A stretch of 64,000 nucleotides of DNA from Phocaeicola faecalis. GTDB lineage: Bacteria > Bacteroidota > Bacteroidia > Bacteroidales > Bacteroidaceae. A program made the translations under genes and the position numbers. A model generated the notes under the pieces. That model had not been told where the DNA came from. It did not search any database and saw nothing but the letters and a program-made list of their open reading frames with translations. Location of the stretch: positions 1 through 64,000 of the forward strand of contig NZ_JADNRM010000017.1 in the NCBI RefSeq assembly GCF_021730445.1, given 5' to 3'. Within the stretch, counting starts at the first letter, position 1; each line of letters opens with the position of its first letter. This document shows, in pieces, positions 8,865 through 18,107 of the stretch.

Positions 8865-9098
8865 ATGACAACACGAATGACCATCAACGGAGTAAGCACC
8901 TGCGCGGAAGCAGGTACGGAGAAATACGAGCGTTTCCAATCGGGTATCGGAAGACGCAGGCGGACACTTGTGCAGTACGACTACCGCCACCCCATAGACA
9001 GAGAATTGTTCTCTTGTGTCAAACCCACGTTGGACGAGTGCCGAGCCGCACGGGACAAGTGGCTGAACGCAAAGAAGGGAAAGGAGGACAGACTATGA
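8865..9098 (+). CDS. Small ICE protein, DUF3873-like
   Basis: A 77-residue basic protein (MTTRMTINGVSTCAEAGTEKYERF...) that resembles the DUF3873 family of Bacteroides mobile elements. Its stop codon overlaps the ATG of the next gene (ATGA at 9095-9098), implying coupled translation. Function unknown. Confidence 0.7.
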   Translation: MTTRMTINGVSTCAEAGTEKYERFQSGIGRRRRTLVQYDYRHPIDRELFSCVKPTLDECRAARDKWLNAKKGKEDRL

Positions 9099-9340
9099 AC
9101 ACGACCTATCAAACGCTGATAGTCAAGTTCAGCGAACCTATCACGGCATTGGACGGTATCTTTGACGATACCGGAGCGTGGGGAACGGACACCCTCAAGG
9201 GGTGGATAGATGATTACGAAAGCACACGTTTCACCGCCACCGACAGCCATACGGCAGTCATCACGAGCGAGTACAATATGGAATGTGTGAAAGAGTGGCT
9301 ACAACGGCAGACCCCCATTTCCGAAATGCGAGAATTTTGA
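9095..9340 (+). CDS. Small acidic ICE protein of unknown function
   Basis: An 81-residue protein (MNTTYQTLIVKFSEPITALD...). The start at 9095 is chosen because it overlaps the preceding stop codon and gives an unbroken acidic protein; a longer frame would overlap the upstream gene heavily. No family is recognised. Confidence 0.6.
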   Translation: MNTTYQTLIVKFSEPITALDGIFDDTGAWGTDTLKGWIDDYESTRFTATDSHTAVITSEYNMECVKEWLQRQTPISEMREF

Positions 9341-9393
9341 ACGGGATGGCGGTGTCCGCACCGCCAATACTTAAAACCCTAAAAACAAAAGAT

Positions 9394-9702
9394 ATGATAG
9401 CCAAGACGATATTACAGCAGATAGGCGGAAAACGCTTCACCGCCATGACAGGTAGCCGTGATTTCATAGATATGGGCAACGGCTTACGGATGAGCCTTGC
9501 AAGGAACAAAACAAGTGCCAACCGCCTTGACATCATCTATGACGAAGGGGCAGACCTCTACAATATGCGCTTCTACCGCAGGACGTTCAGCAAAAAGACC
9601 TTTGAGTGCAAGACAAAGGACATTGCCGTACACGAGGGTATCTATTTTGATATGCTGGAGGAAATGTTCACGATGGTGACGGGACTTTACACACGCTTTT
9701 GA
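9394..9702 (+). CDS. Small ICE protein of unknown function
   Basis: A 102-residue protein (MIAKTILQQIGGKRFTAMTG...). The ATG at 9394 follows an A-rich stretch typical of Bacteroides starts; frames opening further upstream overlap the previous gene. It has conserved-looking aromatic and basic residues but no recognised catalytic motif. It is the last gene of the plus-strand accessory block. Confidence 0.65.
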   Translation: MIAKTILQQIGGKRFTAMTGSRDFIDMGNGLRMSLARNKTSANRLDIIYDEGADLYNMRFYRRTFSKKTFECKTKDIAVHEGIYFDMLEEMFTMVTGLYTRF

Positions 9703-9796
9703 GTGGCGGGGCGGCGAGAGCCGCCCTACTTTCTTTCAGTGAGCATGATGGCGGACAAAGAAAGTAGCAAAGAAACCTTTGTCCAATCTGCGATAA

Positions 9797-9825
9797 CTAA
9801 AAAATCCGCAAGTAAAACTTGCGGA
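9797..9825 (-). terminator. Intrinsic terminator, leftward
   Basis: TCCGCAAG (9805-9812) pairs perfectly with CTTGCGGA (9818-9825) around a 5-nt loop. On the minus strand it is followed by TTTTTTAG, so it ends leftward transcripts. Confidence 0.8.
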
Positions 9826-10135
9826 GGCTATATATTGGGTCGTTATTTTTTGGTGGAGGGGAATGATAATCTCGAACCGTTGAACTACACATTTCTGCTT
9901 CGTCTCCATTTCCCCCAACGATTTGATACGTTCAATCATTTTTGTTGTTCCTTTCTGAATTTTCCTAAATACTTTCTTCATAATTTCGCTATACTTTTTA
10001 TGGTTAATAACTATGTTTTGTATTGCTCTCACAACACTTACAACTTGAAGTGTTATTTGGAAACCGATAGGCAAAAATGGCTCAACGATGTCAATTAACG
10101 AGAAAATCCTACGATAATCTATCAAGTGATAGAGC

Positions 10136-10170
10136 AAAAGACGTGCCAAGTTAAATATGGCACGTCTTTT
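10136..10170. terminator. Bidirectional terminator at the end of the tra operon
   Basis: AAAAGACGTGCCA (10136-10148) and TGGCACGTCTTTT (10158-10170) form a perfect 13-bp stem with a 9-nt loop. Each arm carries an A/T run, so it can act in both directions. It lies 20 bp beyond the stop codon of the lysozyme gene. Confidence 0.85.
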
Positions 10171-10189
10171 GCCAGTTTTGTCAGTCCTT

Positions 10190-10717
10190 TTATGGGATAT
10201 ACAACAGCGCAAACTCCGCCTTTCTCCGTTTGAGCAGCATGGCGTGGCGTTTTCCTTTGTAGTTGCAGAAGGCTATATACTCACGGTAGATGTTCCTGTC
10301 ACCAGCTTCCAGCTTCTTGATTAAGGTGCTTTTGGGGATTGTTTTGCTGCCTAACAGCTTCGCCGGTCCCACATTGTAAGCTAACGTGCCAAGCAAAATC
10401 GAATCAACCCCGAATTTACGGAACATGGCGACAAATTTGCGCAGGTCTTTCCGCAAAAGTTCATCCGCATCCCGTTTTGTCATGGTTCGTGCCGAATACT
10501 TCTCGTTTGGCAAAAGTTTGTGACCCCAACCGACGTATGGGTAGTGTTTTTCTGAGTGCCAGCCTTCAAAGTAGCGGCAGCATAAAAAAGCACGTTCCAT
10601 AAGCGGCAGTCGGTAGATTGCCGCCTGCCCGTCCGTTCCCTCTTGGCGGCTGATCTGCGCGGACACAGAACAGACCGTCAGAAGTGAACAGAGCATTGTC
10701 ATGAATACACGCATCAT
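10190..10717 (-). CDS. Conjugation-associated lysozyme (GH24-like)
   Basis: A 175-residue protein with a signal peptide (about residues 1-20, ending SVSAQ). A phage-type lysozyme core follows: the likely catalytic Glu is in RYFEGWHSEKHYPYVGWGHKL, where YVGWGH matches the GxGH signature of the family. It would open peptidoglycan locally for assembly of the transfer channel. It is the last gene of the tra operon and overlaps the traQ stop by 4 bp. Confidence 0.82.
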   Translation of the reverse strand: MMRVFMTMLCSLLTVCSVSAQISRQEGTDGQAAIYRLPLMERAFLCCRYFEGWHSEKHYPYVGWGHKLLPNEKYSARTMTKRDADELLRKDLRKFVAMFRKFGVDSILLGTLAYNVGPAKLLGSKTIPKSTLIKKLEAGDRNIYREYIAFCNYKGKRHAMLLKRRKAEFALLYIP

Positions 10718-11217
10718 TTCAACAAGGGGCTGAAGTTGCCGATGGGAACGATGGTAAGATCGTCGTCCTTTACATTCCTGTTGTTGAAGTCAAATTCCAG
10801 TTCGTAGGAGTTGCTAAAGTTATCCTCCACCACCACGATGAAATTATGCGCCTCATCACCCGCCGCCGTGTAGTACAGGCGGAATTTTTCGTTCTCCAGC
10901 AGGTAGCGGTCGTTAGGCAGGAAGGTGATGCCGTTATCCATTTTGAGCGAGCCTTCCCCCTCGAACTGGAAATAGCGGATGGTATAGAGCGTACCCGAAA
11001 AGTCGCCCTCCTTTTTCAGTTCACAGCGGATTTCCACTGTCTGCCCCTTTACTACCTTGTTCGGCACGGGCATGACCTCCACCGTGAAGGGATAGGACTG
11101 CTGGATGTCCATGTCATCGTCACATGACACGAGGGTGAATGACATGGCGGCTATCAGGCATAACGCCACTGCCTTGAATATTGATGTTCTCTTGTTTCTG
11201 TTGTTCAGTATGTTCAT
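10714..11217 (-). CDS. traQ: Conjugative transfer lipoprotein TraQ (DUF3872)
   Basis: A 167-residue protein with a lipoprotein signal peptide (FTLVSCDDD, Cys at about residue 29), so it is probably anchored in the outer or inner membrane. It matches the TraQ/DUF3872 family of Bacteroides conjugative transposons. ATG at 11217 is chosen because it overlaps the traP stop codon (ATGA); a longer frame begins inside traP. Confidence 0.85.
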   Translation of the reverse strand: MNILNNRNKRTSIFKAVALCLIAAMSFTLVSCDDDMDIQQSYPFTVEVMPVPNKVVKGQTVEIRCELKKEGDFSGTLYTIRYFQFEGEGSLKMDNGITFLPNDRYLLENEKFRLYYTAAGDEAHNFIVVVEDNFSNSYELEFDFNNRNVKDDDLTIVPIGNFSPLLK

Positions 11218-12116
11218 TGTTCTTCGATTTTTAGATGGTTGTTTTTCTGTTTTTTCGTTGTCAGTTGCAGGTACTCGTTCAAGTCCTTGCAACCGTCATA
11301 GAGGGAGGAACGGTCGGTGACACGTTCCCCGTATCGCATGGTAAGTGCGGCAAGCGTCCGCCGTCCGGCTTCGTCACGGTCGAGGAAGCAGCCGATGCGC
11401 CCGTATCCGTCCAGCAATCCCGCCGCCTTCTCCACGTTGGCGACTGAGTTCAGCACAAGACAGTCAGCGTTACCGGTTACACCAAGCGTCACGGCAGAGA
11501 GAAAGTCCATGAAGCCCTCGAACACGAGGCACTCGTCAGCCGGGATGTCATTCGCCTTTACCAGTGATACAGACTTCGGAGGTATGCAACCCTTGAAATA
11601 TCGGCTTCTGACTTCATAGCCACCTGCCATGTTCGGAAAGCCAACGGCAAAATACCGTTTCCCACGCACACCGTAGTTCAAGCGGCAGCAGTGACGGGAT
11701 GCGATGGCGTAAGGGATGCCCCGTTCCTCTAAATACTCCGTCAGCAGTGAGCGGAGCAGCGGAGCGACCTCCACATCCTCAAAAACGGATTCGGTCGGCT
11801 TCGAGAGATAGACGGGCTTTTCCCATCCGGCAACCGTCATATTGGCGGCTTCCGCTATGAACTTCGCTTGCTTCATGAAGTCATCGCTTTGCAGAAACTC
11901 CCCGGCAAGCGTGAAGATGTCGCCGCCCTTGCCCAAACCGAAGTCGTACCAGAGCTGTTTCGCCACGTTCACACGGAAAGAGGATGTGCGCTCGCCCCTG
12001 TACGGGGCAAGATACCACAGCTCGTTACCGCTCCTTCTGACAGGCTCATGCCCCAGCCGTGCGAGAAAATCCGCAAGCGGCATCCTTCTGACAGCATCTA
12101 TTTCCGTCCTTTCCAT
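11214..12116 (-). CDS. traP: TraP, DnaG-like primase
   Basis: A 300-residue protein. The N-terminus resembles the CHC2-type primase domain (YLAPYRGERTSSFRVN...YDFGLGKGGDIFTLA) but lacks the zinc-binding cysteines. A Toprim-like region follows (CLVFEGFMDFLSA and CFLDRDEAGRRTLAAL). It probably primes synthesis on the transferred strand. The start at 12116 is 8 bp from the traO stop; longer upstream frames run into traO. Confidence 0.82.
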   Translation of the reverse strand: MERTEIDAVRRMPLADFLARLGHEPVRRSGNELWYLAPYRGERTSSFRVNVAKQLWYDFGLGKGGDIFTLAGEFLQSDDFMKQAKFIAEAANMTVAGWEKPVYLSKPTESVFEDVEVAPLLRSLLTEYLEERGIPYAIASRHCCRLNYGVRGKRYFAVGFPNMAGGYEVRSRYFKGCIPPKSVSLVKANDIPADECLVFEGFMDFLSAVTLGVTGNADCLVLNSVANVEKAAGLLDGYGRIGCFLDRDEAGRRTLAALTMRYGERVTDRSSLYDGCKDLNEYLQLTTKKQKNNHLKIEEQ

Positions 12117-12123
12117 GCCCGTG

Positions 12124-12699
12124 TCAGTTGATGATGAACTTGATACCGACCCCGAACTGCGTGTGGAACTTCCGTGTGTCGCCACCCCAAAGGCAACGCT
12201 CCCGCAGGTTGGCAAGCAGGGCGATACGGTCTGCCACGTAACACTCCACATCGAGCGTCAGCGCACCGCCGTAGATGAAGGCGTCCCGGTCGTGCAGCGT
12301 GGAGCCGTCATGCAGCACCTTCTTCCCCCAATTTACCGCCTCATATCCGGCGAGAGCCGAAGCCCCGGCATAGACGAAAACAATCTTTCGGGCGTCCGAC
12401 AGTATCTTGAAGTAATAGCCGCCCTCCGCCGTGAACTGCGCCACGGGTATCTTGGTGTCCTTGTAGGGATTGTTCTTCAACAGGTATTCGCCACCGAACA
12501 CCCACTTGTTCCCCTTCTTCGTGTAGGTGGAGAGAGCCGCCCCGAAGCTGTACCCGCCGTCCTTGCCGCCGAGATTGAAGCCGTCCGCCATGTCCGCCCT
12601 CACCTCGATGCCCTGCATCTTCGGCAGACACCGCTGGGCGTGCGCCTGCCCTGTAAAAAGGGCAAGCGACGCGATGATTATTGCGATGTACTTTCTCAT
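12124..12699 (-). CDS. traO: Conjugative transfer protein TraO
   Basis: A 191-residue protein with a cleavable signal peptide (about residues 1-21, GQAHAQ). It matches TraO of CTnDOT-type elements and has a beta-rich composition suggestive of an outer-membrane-associated part of the channel. It lies 2 bp after traN. Confidence 0.83.
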   Translation of the reverse strand: MRKYIAIIIASLALFTGQAHAQRCLPKMQGIEVRADMADGFNLGGKDGGYSFGAALSTYTKKGNKWVFGGEYLLKNNPYKDTKIPVAQFTAEGGYYFKILSDARKIVFVYAGASALAGYEAVNWGKKVLHDGSTLHDRDAFIYGGALTLDVECYVADRIALLANLRERCLWGGDTRKFHTQFGVGIKFIIN

Positions 12700-12701
12700 G
12701 G

Positions 12702-13688
12702 TCAGCGTACTTGAAGTTCGTTGATGGTACCCGCGCGTACCAAATCCTCGTTCTCAATCACGAAGGACTGGTGACGGCCGCCGTTCTTCTCGTTCAATTC
12801 CACCACGAGGCACTTGTCATCGGGGATGGTGAACTTCGCCATCGTGAAGACCGTGCGCTCGCTCTTTTTGCCCGGCACGAGGGTGGCGTAGTTCTGCGCG
12901 CGGAGCGGCAGAATAATCTGCTCCTGCACGGCAGTACGCTTCGCAACCTTCTTGTCCACGATTTTCCAAGTGATGTAGTCCACATCGAAAGGCACGTTGC
13001 TCTGGTTCTTTATCTCCGTGTGGAAATAAAGCAAGCCGTTGTGCGTGTAGATGCCTTTCAACAGGTATTGGATGCCGAAACGCTTGCAGCCGATATGCTT
13101 CACCTCGCGCTTGTTCTGTTTGTGGATGGACTTCATGATAAGGCGCACCAGCATCGGGCTTTCGCTGCCCAGCTCTTTCAGATAGATTTCCTGCGCGTTG
13201 TTCGGGCGGTTCACCGTGCTGCCGTCATGGATGAAGTCGCACATCTCCACGTTGAGCAACAGCGGTTCGGCGGCGTACTTCACGTTGAAGGTGTAGAAAC
13301 TGCCGTCCTCCGTGATGACGGACATATTCGTTTCGTTGGGAAAATTCCTTACGGTAGCCTTCACACGGATGATGTTCTCCGCTCCGTCGGCTTTCCCGGC
13401 AATCAGGTCGGGCGAGCCTAAATCGACATAGCGCACCTCCGCCGGAAAAATGACGTGGACGGTCTTGTCGTAGGTCACTTCCAGACCGTGCGGCGGTATC
13501 ATGCGGTCGAAGGTCAGCTTGCGTGACAGCCCGTGATATAGGTCGCCGTCCGCCTCCTTCTGCGGATAGACCTCCTTCGTCAAGGTCGGTTGTTCACTTC
13601 CGTTGGTCGTTTCAACGGTTACATTCTCCTGCGCGTTGGCAGTTATGATGCCCATAGCGAGGGCAAACATGATGATTACTTTTCTCAT
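12702..13688 (-). CDS. traN: Conjugative transfer protein TraN (DUF4138)
   Basis: A 328-residue protein with a signal peptide (ITANAQ at about 15-20). It matches TraN of Bacteroides conjugative transposons, thought to be the VirB9-like part of the core complex. It is preceded by the leader CCACTAAAATCCAAAAGTA-ATG shared with several other ICE genes. Confidence 0.85.
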   Translation of the reverse strand: MRKVIIMFALAMGIITANAQENVTVETTNGSEQPTLTKEVYPQKEADGDLYHGLSRKLTFDRMIPPHGLEVTYDKTVHVIFPAEVRYVDLGSPDLIAGKADGAENIIRVKATVRNFPNETNMSVITEDGSFYTFNVKYAAEPLLLNVEMCDFIHDGSTVNRPNNAQEIYLKELGSESPMLVRLIMKSIHKQNKREVKHIGCKRFGIQYLLKGIYTHNGLLYFHTEIKNQSNVPFDVDYITWKIVDKKVAKRTAVQEQIILPLRAQNYATLVPGKKSERTVFTMAKFTIPDDKCLVVELNEKNGGRHQSFVIENEDLVRAGTINELQVR

Positions 13689-13722
13689 TACTTTTGGATT
13701 TTAGTGGTAATTTTTATTGTTT

Positions 13723-15075
13723 TCAATATTTTTCTTGGTAAAGCATGACCCTGTACCCGGCTTTCAGATGCACCTTGACGGTTCGCATCTTTTTGGCGAT
13801 GTACTGGCTCGTGCCTTGTATCAGCCCCTTGCCCAAGTCGGAGGCGAGCTGCGCCCCGGCATTGGTGGAGATGTTGATGCTGCTTCCCAGCGAGCCGCCC
13901 ATGTTGGCGGCGACCTCCCGGACGGCGTTCATCTCCATCGAGTTCGGGATGAAGATGCCGGGCTGTCCGTCCGTGTCATAGACCGCAAGCTCCACGGGGA
14001 TAATCGTGCCGTCGTATTCCAGCGAGGTAATCTCGATGTCGAGCCGCTCACCCTGTATCTTGCCCGTGCCGACCACCACCGCACCCCGGGGTATTGTCCT
14101 GCCTGCCACCGCCATAGGCTCCAGCAGGCGCAGCCTTACCGTCTGCCCGTCCGTCACGCTCTGCGCCCCATGCACGCACGCCGGTATGGTGTTCCTGTCC
14201 AATACCTCCGCCGTGCCGACAGCCGTGTTGAAACCCCGGTTGCGTTCCTGCGATAAGGCGGCGACAAACTCCGCGTTACTCATAGGCTGTGAGAGTGAAG
14301 AAACTACTTGATGCTCCACCTGTCTGATAGGCATTGCCTTGTTCTTCTTCCCTTTCTGCACGGTAGTTGGCTCTGCCCTCTGTTCCGCCGATGGCTGTCC
14401 TCCGTTCTGACCGCCCATGTACTTTGCCGCCAGCTCGTAGGACTTCTCCATAAGAGCCACCTGCTCGTCCATAGAGGAAGCCTTGCCCCTCTCGCTTTCC
14501 AGTTCCGACTCCAGCGATGCGATGCGCTCCAACAATTCGTCCATCTCCGCATTGTCGTTTTTCGGCTGGTCGTAGAAGTTTCCGAGCGTGGCGTTCAGGT
14601 CACGGTAGGCGGCTGCGGAGGACTGGATGGTCTGCGGCGTGGCTGGCTTTGCCCTTTCTTCCTTGCCGCCCGGATTGGCGAGGTCGAAGTCCACTCCGTT
14701 CTCCGTTCCCGCTATCTCGCGGTCGAACATGTCGCCCAGCTGCCCGATGGCACGGTTGCGGCTCTCCTGACGCTCTTCCATCTCCCCATGCTCGTAGGCT
14801 TTCAGCTTGTCGCCGATAATCTGCCGGTTCGCCTTGTCAGCGTCGGGCATCTCGGTGTTGTATCCGTCCGTTCCCGGCGGTTGCTCCTTGCCGGAGGACG
14901 GGGCGAATATCAGCCACATCGCCCCGATGAACACCAACACCATAGCGGGCAGCACGATCATCTTCTGCCGTTTCAGCCGTTGCGCCTCTGTCAGCGGTTC
15001 GCGCTCCTTTTTCGGTTTCCCCGTTTCGGGAGCAGCTTTGTTCTCTTTCGTCGGTTCATTCTTTGTCTGTTCCAT
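13723..15075 (-). CDS. traM: Conjugative transfer protein TraM (VirB10-like)
   Basis: A 450-residue protein. It has a charged cytoplasmic N-terminus, one membrane segment (about residues 39-62, VLPAMVLVFIGAMWLIFAP), a long hydrophilic periplasmic linker with a coiled-coil stretch, and a C-terminal beta-rich domain like the VirB10/TraM family. The N-terminus overlaps the traL stop by 20 bp. Confidence 0.86.
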   Translation of the reverse strand: MEQTKNEPTKENKAAPETGKPKKEREPLTEAQRLKRQKMIVLPAMVLVFIGAMWLIFAPSSGKEQPPGTDGYNTEMPDADKANRQIIGDKLKAYEHGEMEERQESRNRAIGQLGDMFDREIAGTENGVDFDLANPGGKEERAKPATPQTIQSSAAAYRDLNATLGNFYDQPKNDNAEMDELLERIASLESELESERGKASSMDEQVALMEKSYELAAKYMGGQNGGQPSAEQRAEPTTVQKGKKNKAMPIRQVEHQVVSSLSQPMSNAEFVAALSQERNRGFNTAVGTAEVLDRNTIPACVHGAQSVTDGQTVRLRLLEPMAVAGRTIPRGAVVVGTGKIQGERLDIEITSLEYDGTIIPVELAVYDTDGQPGIFIPNSMEMNAVREVAANMGGSLGSSINISTNAGAQLASDLGKGLIQGTSQYIAKKMRTVKVHLKAGYRVMLYQEKY

Positions 15076-15364
15076 ATAAATAAGGTGTTAAGTGATTGCC
15101 TGTTTCCGCCGGGGTCGGCAGTTCCACCCGTCCGGCGTGTCCCGTTTCCATATGTGAGCCGTCGTTCCTGCCGATGTCATAGACGGCTCTGCCGAAGGTG
15201 TAAAGGGCAAGCACCGCGAAGGCGGCGAACATCCCCAGCACGATGCGGCGGCGTGTTTCCGGCGGCAAGCCGTCCAGATACCCTTTGAGACTTGCCGCCA
15301 AGCGTTTCCGTTTGTCGTGGAGTTTCCAATACATGCCCCACATTGATTTTCTGATACTTTTCAT
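15056..15364 (-). CDS. traL: Conjugative transfer protein TraL (DUF3989)
   Basis: A 102-residue protein with one membrane segment (about residues 40-62, RIVLGMFAAFAVLALYTFG). It matches small TraL proteins of the family. It sits between traK and traM, with a 20-bp overlap into traM. Confidence 0.83.
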   Translation of the reverse strand: MKSIRKSMWGMYWKLHDKRKRLAASLKGYLDGLPPETRRRIVLGMFAAFAVLALYTFGRAVYDIGRNDGSHMETGHAGRVELPTPAETGNHLTPYLYGTDKE

Positions 15365-15370
15365 GTCCTG

Positions 15371-15994
15371 TTACCGTTTGATAGTCTGTAAATCCTTGTT
15401 CTCAATGATGGTGAAACCCTCGATGGTAAAACCGTTCGGGTTGTCATCCGACCGCGATGCGTTCAGCAGGCGGCAGGTGGTCACGAGGCTGCGCTCGGTG
15501 ACGTTGCTCTGCCGGATGATTTTCTGTGTGGCGTAGGTCACGGCACGGTAGGGATAGGCGTTGAAGTCGCACACCACGCTGTCCACCTTCAGCACTTGGT
15601 TGATGTTCCCGGCGATGATGCGGTTGTAGTACCCCTTCTCCGCGAAGTCCGAATAATAGTGGTACACGCTCTTGTCCGCCAGCAGCAAGGCACGTTTCAC
15701 GTTGTGTTCAATCGCGCTTTTTTCAGGTGATAGCGTGAAGAACATCTCGTGGAAACGGCGCACATGTTCCCGTGCCTCCGCCGGGCGGTTCTGCGACAAA
15801 TCCTGAGACAAGGCGAGCATCAGGCTCTTGCCGTTGTCCAGCACATAGATTTTCTCCCGTTGCTTCTCTGCGAAACGGTAGGAGTTCCACACGCTCCACA
15901 CCGTCACCACGGCGCACAGCGAGAGGAAGACGATACCGAACAGGCGTATCTGCCTGAACGACGATTCGATGTTTCTAAGTGATTTGAATTCCAT
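15371..15994 (-). CDS. traK: Conjugative transfer protein TraK (VirB8-like)
   Basis: A 207-residue protein with one N-terminal membrane segment (about residues 16-36, LFGIVFLSLCAVVTVWSVW) and a periplasmic domain. It matches the TraK family, considered VirB8-like, which organises the inner-membrane part of the secretion channel. Confidence 0.86.
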   Translation of the reverse strand: MEFKSLRNIESSFRQIRLFGIVFLSLCAVVTVWSVWNSYRFAEKQREKIYVLDNGKSLMLALSQDLSQNRPAEAREHVRRFHEMFFTLSPEKSAIEHNVKRALLLADKSVYHYYSDFAEKGYYNRIIAGNINQVLKVDSVVCDFNAYPYRAVTYATQKIIRQSNVTERSLVTTCRLLNASRSDDNPNGFTIEGFTIIENKDLQTIKR

Positions 15995-16025
15995 TTATAT
16001 TTTCCAATTTATGATTGCACATTGA

Positions 16026-17030
16026 TTATTTCAGCAATTTGCCGACACGTCCGACTGCGTTTCCTGCGGCTGCACCCGCCACGCTGCCCGCCATGCTTCC
16101 GGCTCGTCCCGCCATCTGGTTCACGTTGCGACCGTAACCGCCCATGCCTCCGGCTTGGATAATCCAGCCCGCAACGGTGGGAATGGTAAAGTAGCCGATG
16201 ATGCCGATGCAGAGGAATACGATATACACCCCGTCGCTCGAATCCAGCGAGAAGTTCGGGTCTGCCTGCATCCGCTCGATGTCGTTTTGCAGCATCAGAA
16301 CCTGTATCTTCGCCAGTATGGTGCTGAACATGTCCGATACCGGTAGCCACAGATAGACCTGTATATAGCGGCATATCCACTGCGTGAGCGTGTTTTGGAA
16401 ACCGTCCCATACCGACAGGGCGAAGGCTATCGGACCGAGAATCGCCAGCACCACGAGAAAGAAGGTGCGGACGGTGTCTATCACGAGGGCGGCGGCTTGG
16501 AACAGCAGTTCGAGTATCTCGCGGAAGAAGTCGCGGATGCTCTTCTTCATGTTGTACATTCCCCGGTCGATATACATTCCCGCCATCGTCACCATGTCGG
16601 AGGGCGACCAGCCGAGTTCCTCCAGTTGCTTGTCAAATTCCTCGTTGGACACGAGGTAGGCGGTTTCGGGGTTGCGTACCATCGCCTCGTATTCCAGTTT
16701 GTCCTTCTGCTCCCGGTATCGGTTCATGTCCAGCGTTTCCGCCTCCAGCATCTTTGCCGTGCCCTGTACGACGGGTGAGAGGATGCTGTTTATCGTGCCC
16801 AGCACCACAGTCGGGAAGAACATGATGCACAGACCGATGGCAAAAGGACGGAGCATCGGGAATACGTCTATCGGTTCAGCTCTCGCCAGCGACTGCCATA
16901 CCCGGTAGGCGACGTAGAACAGCGCACCCAGCCCGGCGATGCCTTTCGCCACACCAGCCATGTCCCCACACAGCGGCATCATCTGCTCATAAAGTGAACG
17001 TAAAATCTGATGAAGGTTGTCGAACTTCAT
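16026..17030 (-). CDS. traJ: Conjugative transfer protein TraJ (VirB6-like)
   Basis: A 334-residue polytopic membrane protein with several hydrophobic segments (for example about 26-43, 63-80 and 185-210) and a Gly/Ala-rich C-terminus (GSMAGSVAGAAAGNAVG). It matches TraJ of CTnDOT-type elements, a VirB6-like inner-membrane channel component. The gene follows traI by 3 bp. Confidence 0.86.
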   Translation of the reverse strand: MKFDNLHQILRSLYEQMMPLCGDMAGVAKGIAGLGALFYVAYRVWQSLARAEPIDVFPMLRPFAIGLCIMFFPTVVLGTINSILSPVVQGTAKMLEAETLDMNRYREQKDKLEYEAMVRNPETAYLVSNEEFDKQLEELGWSPSDMVTMAGMYIDRGMYNMKKSIRDFFREILELLFQAAALVIDTVRTFFLVVLAILGPIAFALSVWDGFQNTLTQWICRYIQVYLWLPVSDMFSTILAKIQVLMLQNDIERMQADPNFSLDSSDGVYIVFLCIGIIGYFTIPTVAGWIIQAGGMGGYGRNVNQMAGRAGSMAGSVAGAAAGNAVGRVGKLLK

Positions 17031-17033
17031 AGG

Positions 17034-17663
17034 CTACCAGTATCTTTCGTTCATGTTCCCGTACAGCCCCATGATGCGGTCGAGGTCGTTCTTCTTTTTC
17101 GCACGCAGGTAACTCACGGAGATGTTCTTGTTCGTGTAGTAGCTCACGAGGTTGCGGTAACGCTTCATCTTCGAGTGGCAGCGTTCCACCACGTCCATGC
17201 GCTCCTTGTCGGTCATGGAGAGCGTGGTGATGTTCACCACGTTCCTGAGTTCCGTCAACACTTCGTTGCTTTCCTCCAGCAGTTTCGTGTAGCCGAAAGC
17301 GATTGCGGAAAGCTCTTCGGGTCTGAAATTCCCGTCACGGAGCATCCGTTGGAAACTGTTCACATAGATGTCTGTGATGTCGCCCACCATCAGGATGGTC
17401 TGCTGCACCTTGCGGGCGTCCTTGACCAGATTGTTCACCGATTTGAGGGCATCGTAATACTTCTTGCCCTGCTGATAGATTTTCACCGTCTCCTGAAAGT
17501 TGCTCACCATGTTCGTGGCGGTCTTGGAGGTATGGATGATGTTTTTGGAGGCATTGATGATGCCCTGCGCTAGATTGCCCGGATCGCTTACGACCCACTG
17601 TGCGCTTGCCCTGCCCGCGAAAAGCAGGCACAGGCAGATAATCATTGTTATTCTTGTTCTCAT
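17034..17663 (-). CDS. traI: Conjugative transfer protein TraI (DUF4141)
   Basis: A 209-residue protein with a signal peptide (about 1-21, FAGRASAQ) and a helical remainder. It matches the TraI/DUF4141 family, possibly VirB5-like. It is preceded by the shared leader CCACTAAAATCCAAAGTAAC-ATG. Confidence 0.84.
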   Translation of the reverse strand: MRTRITMIICLCLLFAGRASAQWVVSDPGNLAQGIINASKNIIHTSKTATNMVSNFQETVKIYQQGKKYYDALKSVNNLVKDARKVQQTILMVGDITDIYVNSFQRMLRDGNFRPEELSAIAFGYTKLLEESNEVLTELRNVVNITTLSMTDKERMDVVERCHSKMKRYRNLVSYYTNKNISVSYLRAKKKNDLDRIMGLYGNMNERYW

Positions 17664-17686
17664 GTTACTTTGGATTTTAGTGGTTG

Positions 17687-18067
17687 TTATTCTTCGGTCG
17701 GATGTCCCGGCTGCGGCTTCACCCGCACATAGTCCCCGTTTGGCGAGAAAGTCAGCACATCCGTGGCCTCGTTGTAGGACACGTCGATGCGGAAGCCGGT
17801 GTTCATGAACAGGTTGCCGTTCTCCTCCTGCAAGAGATAGGTTTCCGGCTTGAGCTTGCGGCGCAGACCGCTACGACGGAACACCGTCACTTTGTAGGCT
17901 TCGCCCTCCTTGTAGATAAGCACGTCAGGTTTTCCCTCCACGCTCTCCCAGTTCCCGCACAGCATGTCGCGGCGGTTGTCGGCCACGTCGCAGGATTGCA
18001 GCATCATGACCGCCAATCCGATAAGGCACTTGCTGACTTGCAGCATTTTCACTTTTGGTAAATTCAT
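17687..18067 (-). CDS. Tra-operon lipoprotein, DUF3876-like (traH position)
   Basis: A protein of 126 residues from ATG 18067, or 119 from the internal ATG at about 18046. It has a lipoprotein signal (AVMMLQSCDVAD) and a beta-rich C-terminus. It occupies the traH position between traG and traI and resembles DUF3876. It is probably a channel accessory protein. Confidence 0.7.
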   Translation of the reverse strand: MNLPKVKMLQVSKCLIGLAVMMLQSCDVADNRRDMLCGNWESVEGKPDVLIYKEGEAYKVTVFRRSGLRRKLKPETYLLQEENGNLFMNTGFRIDVSYNEATDVLTFSPNGDYVRVKPQPGHPTEE

Positions 18068-18107
18068 ACGCGTTTTTCTTTTTTGGTTGATACATTCTGT
18101 TTTTTAG

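Larger units (their letters stand above)
9703..10189. other. Convergent intergenic region with two terminators
   Basis: This spacer separates the plus-strand accessory block from the minus-strand tra operon. Long open frames exist on both strands, but they read through the hairpins at 9805-9825 and 10136-10170 and look non-coding. Confidence 0.55.

Noticed and set aside
9736-10212. 158-codon minus-strand frame after the lysozyme gene
   Set aside because: It reads through two strong hairpins and overlaps the lysozyme 3' end.
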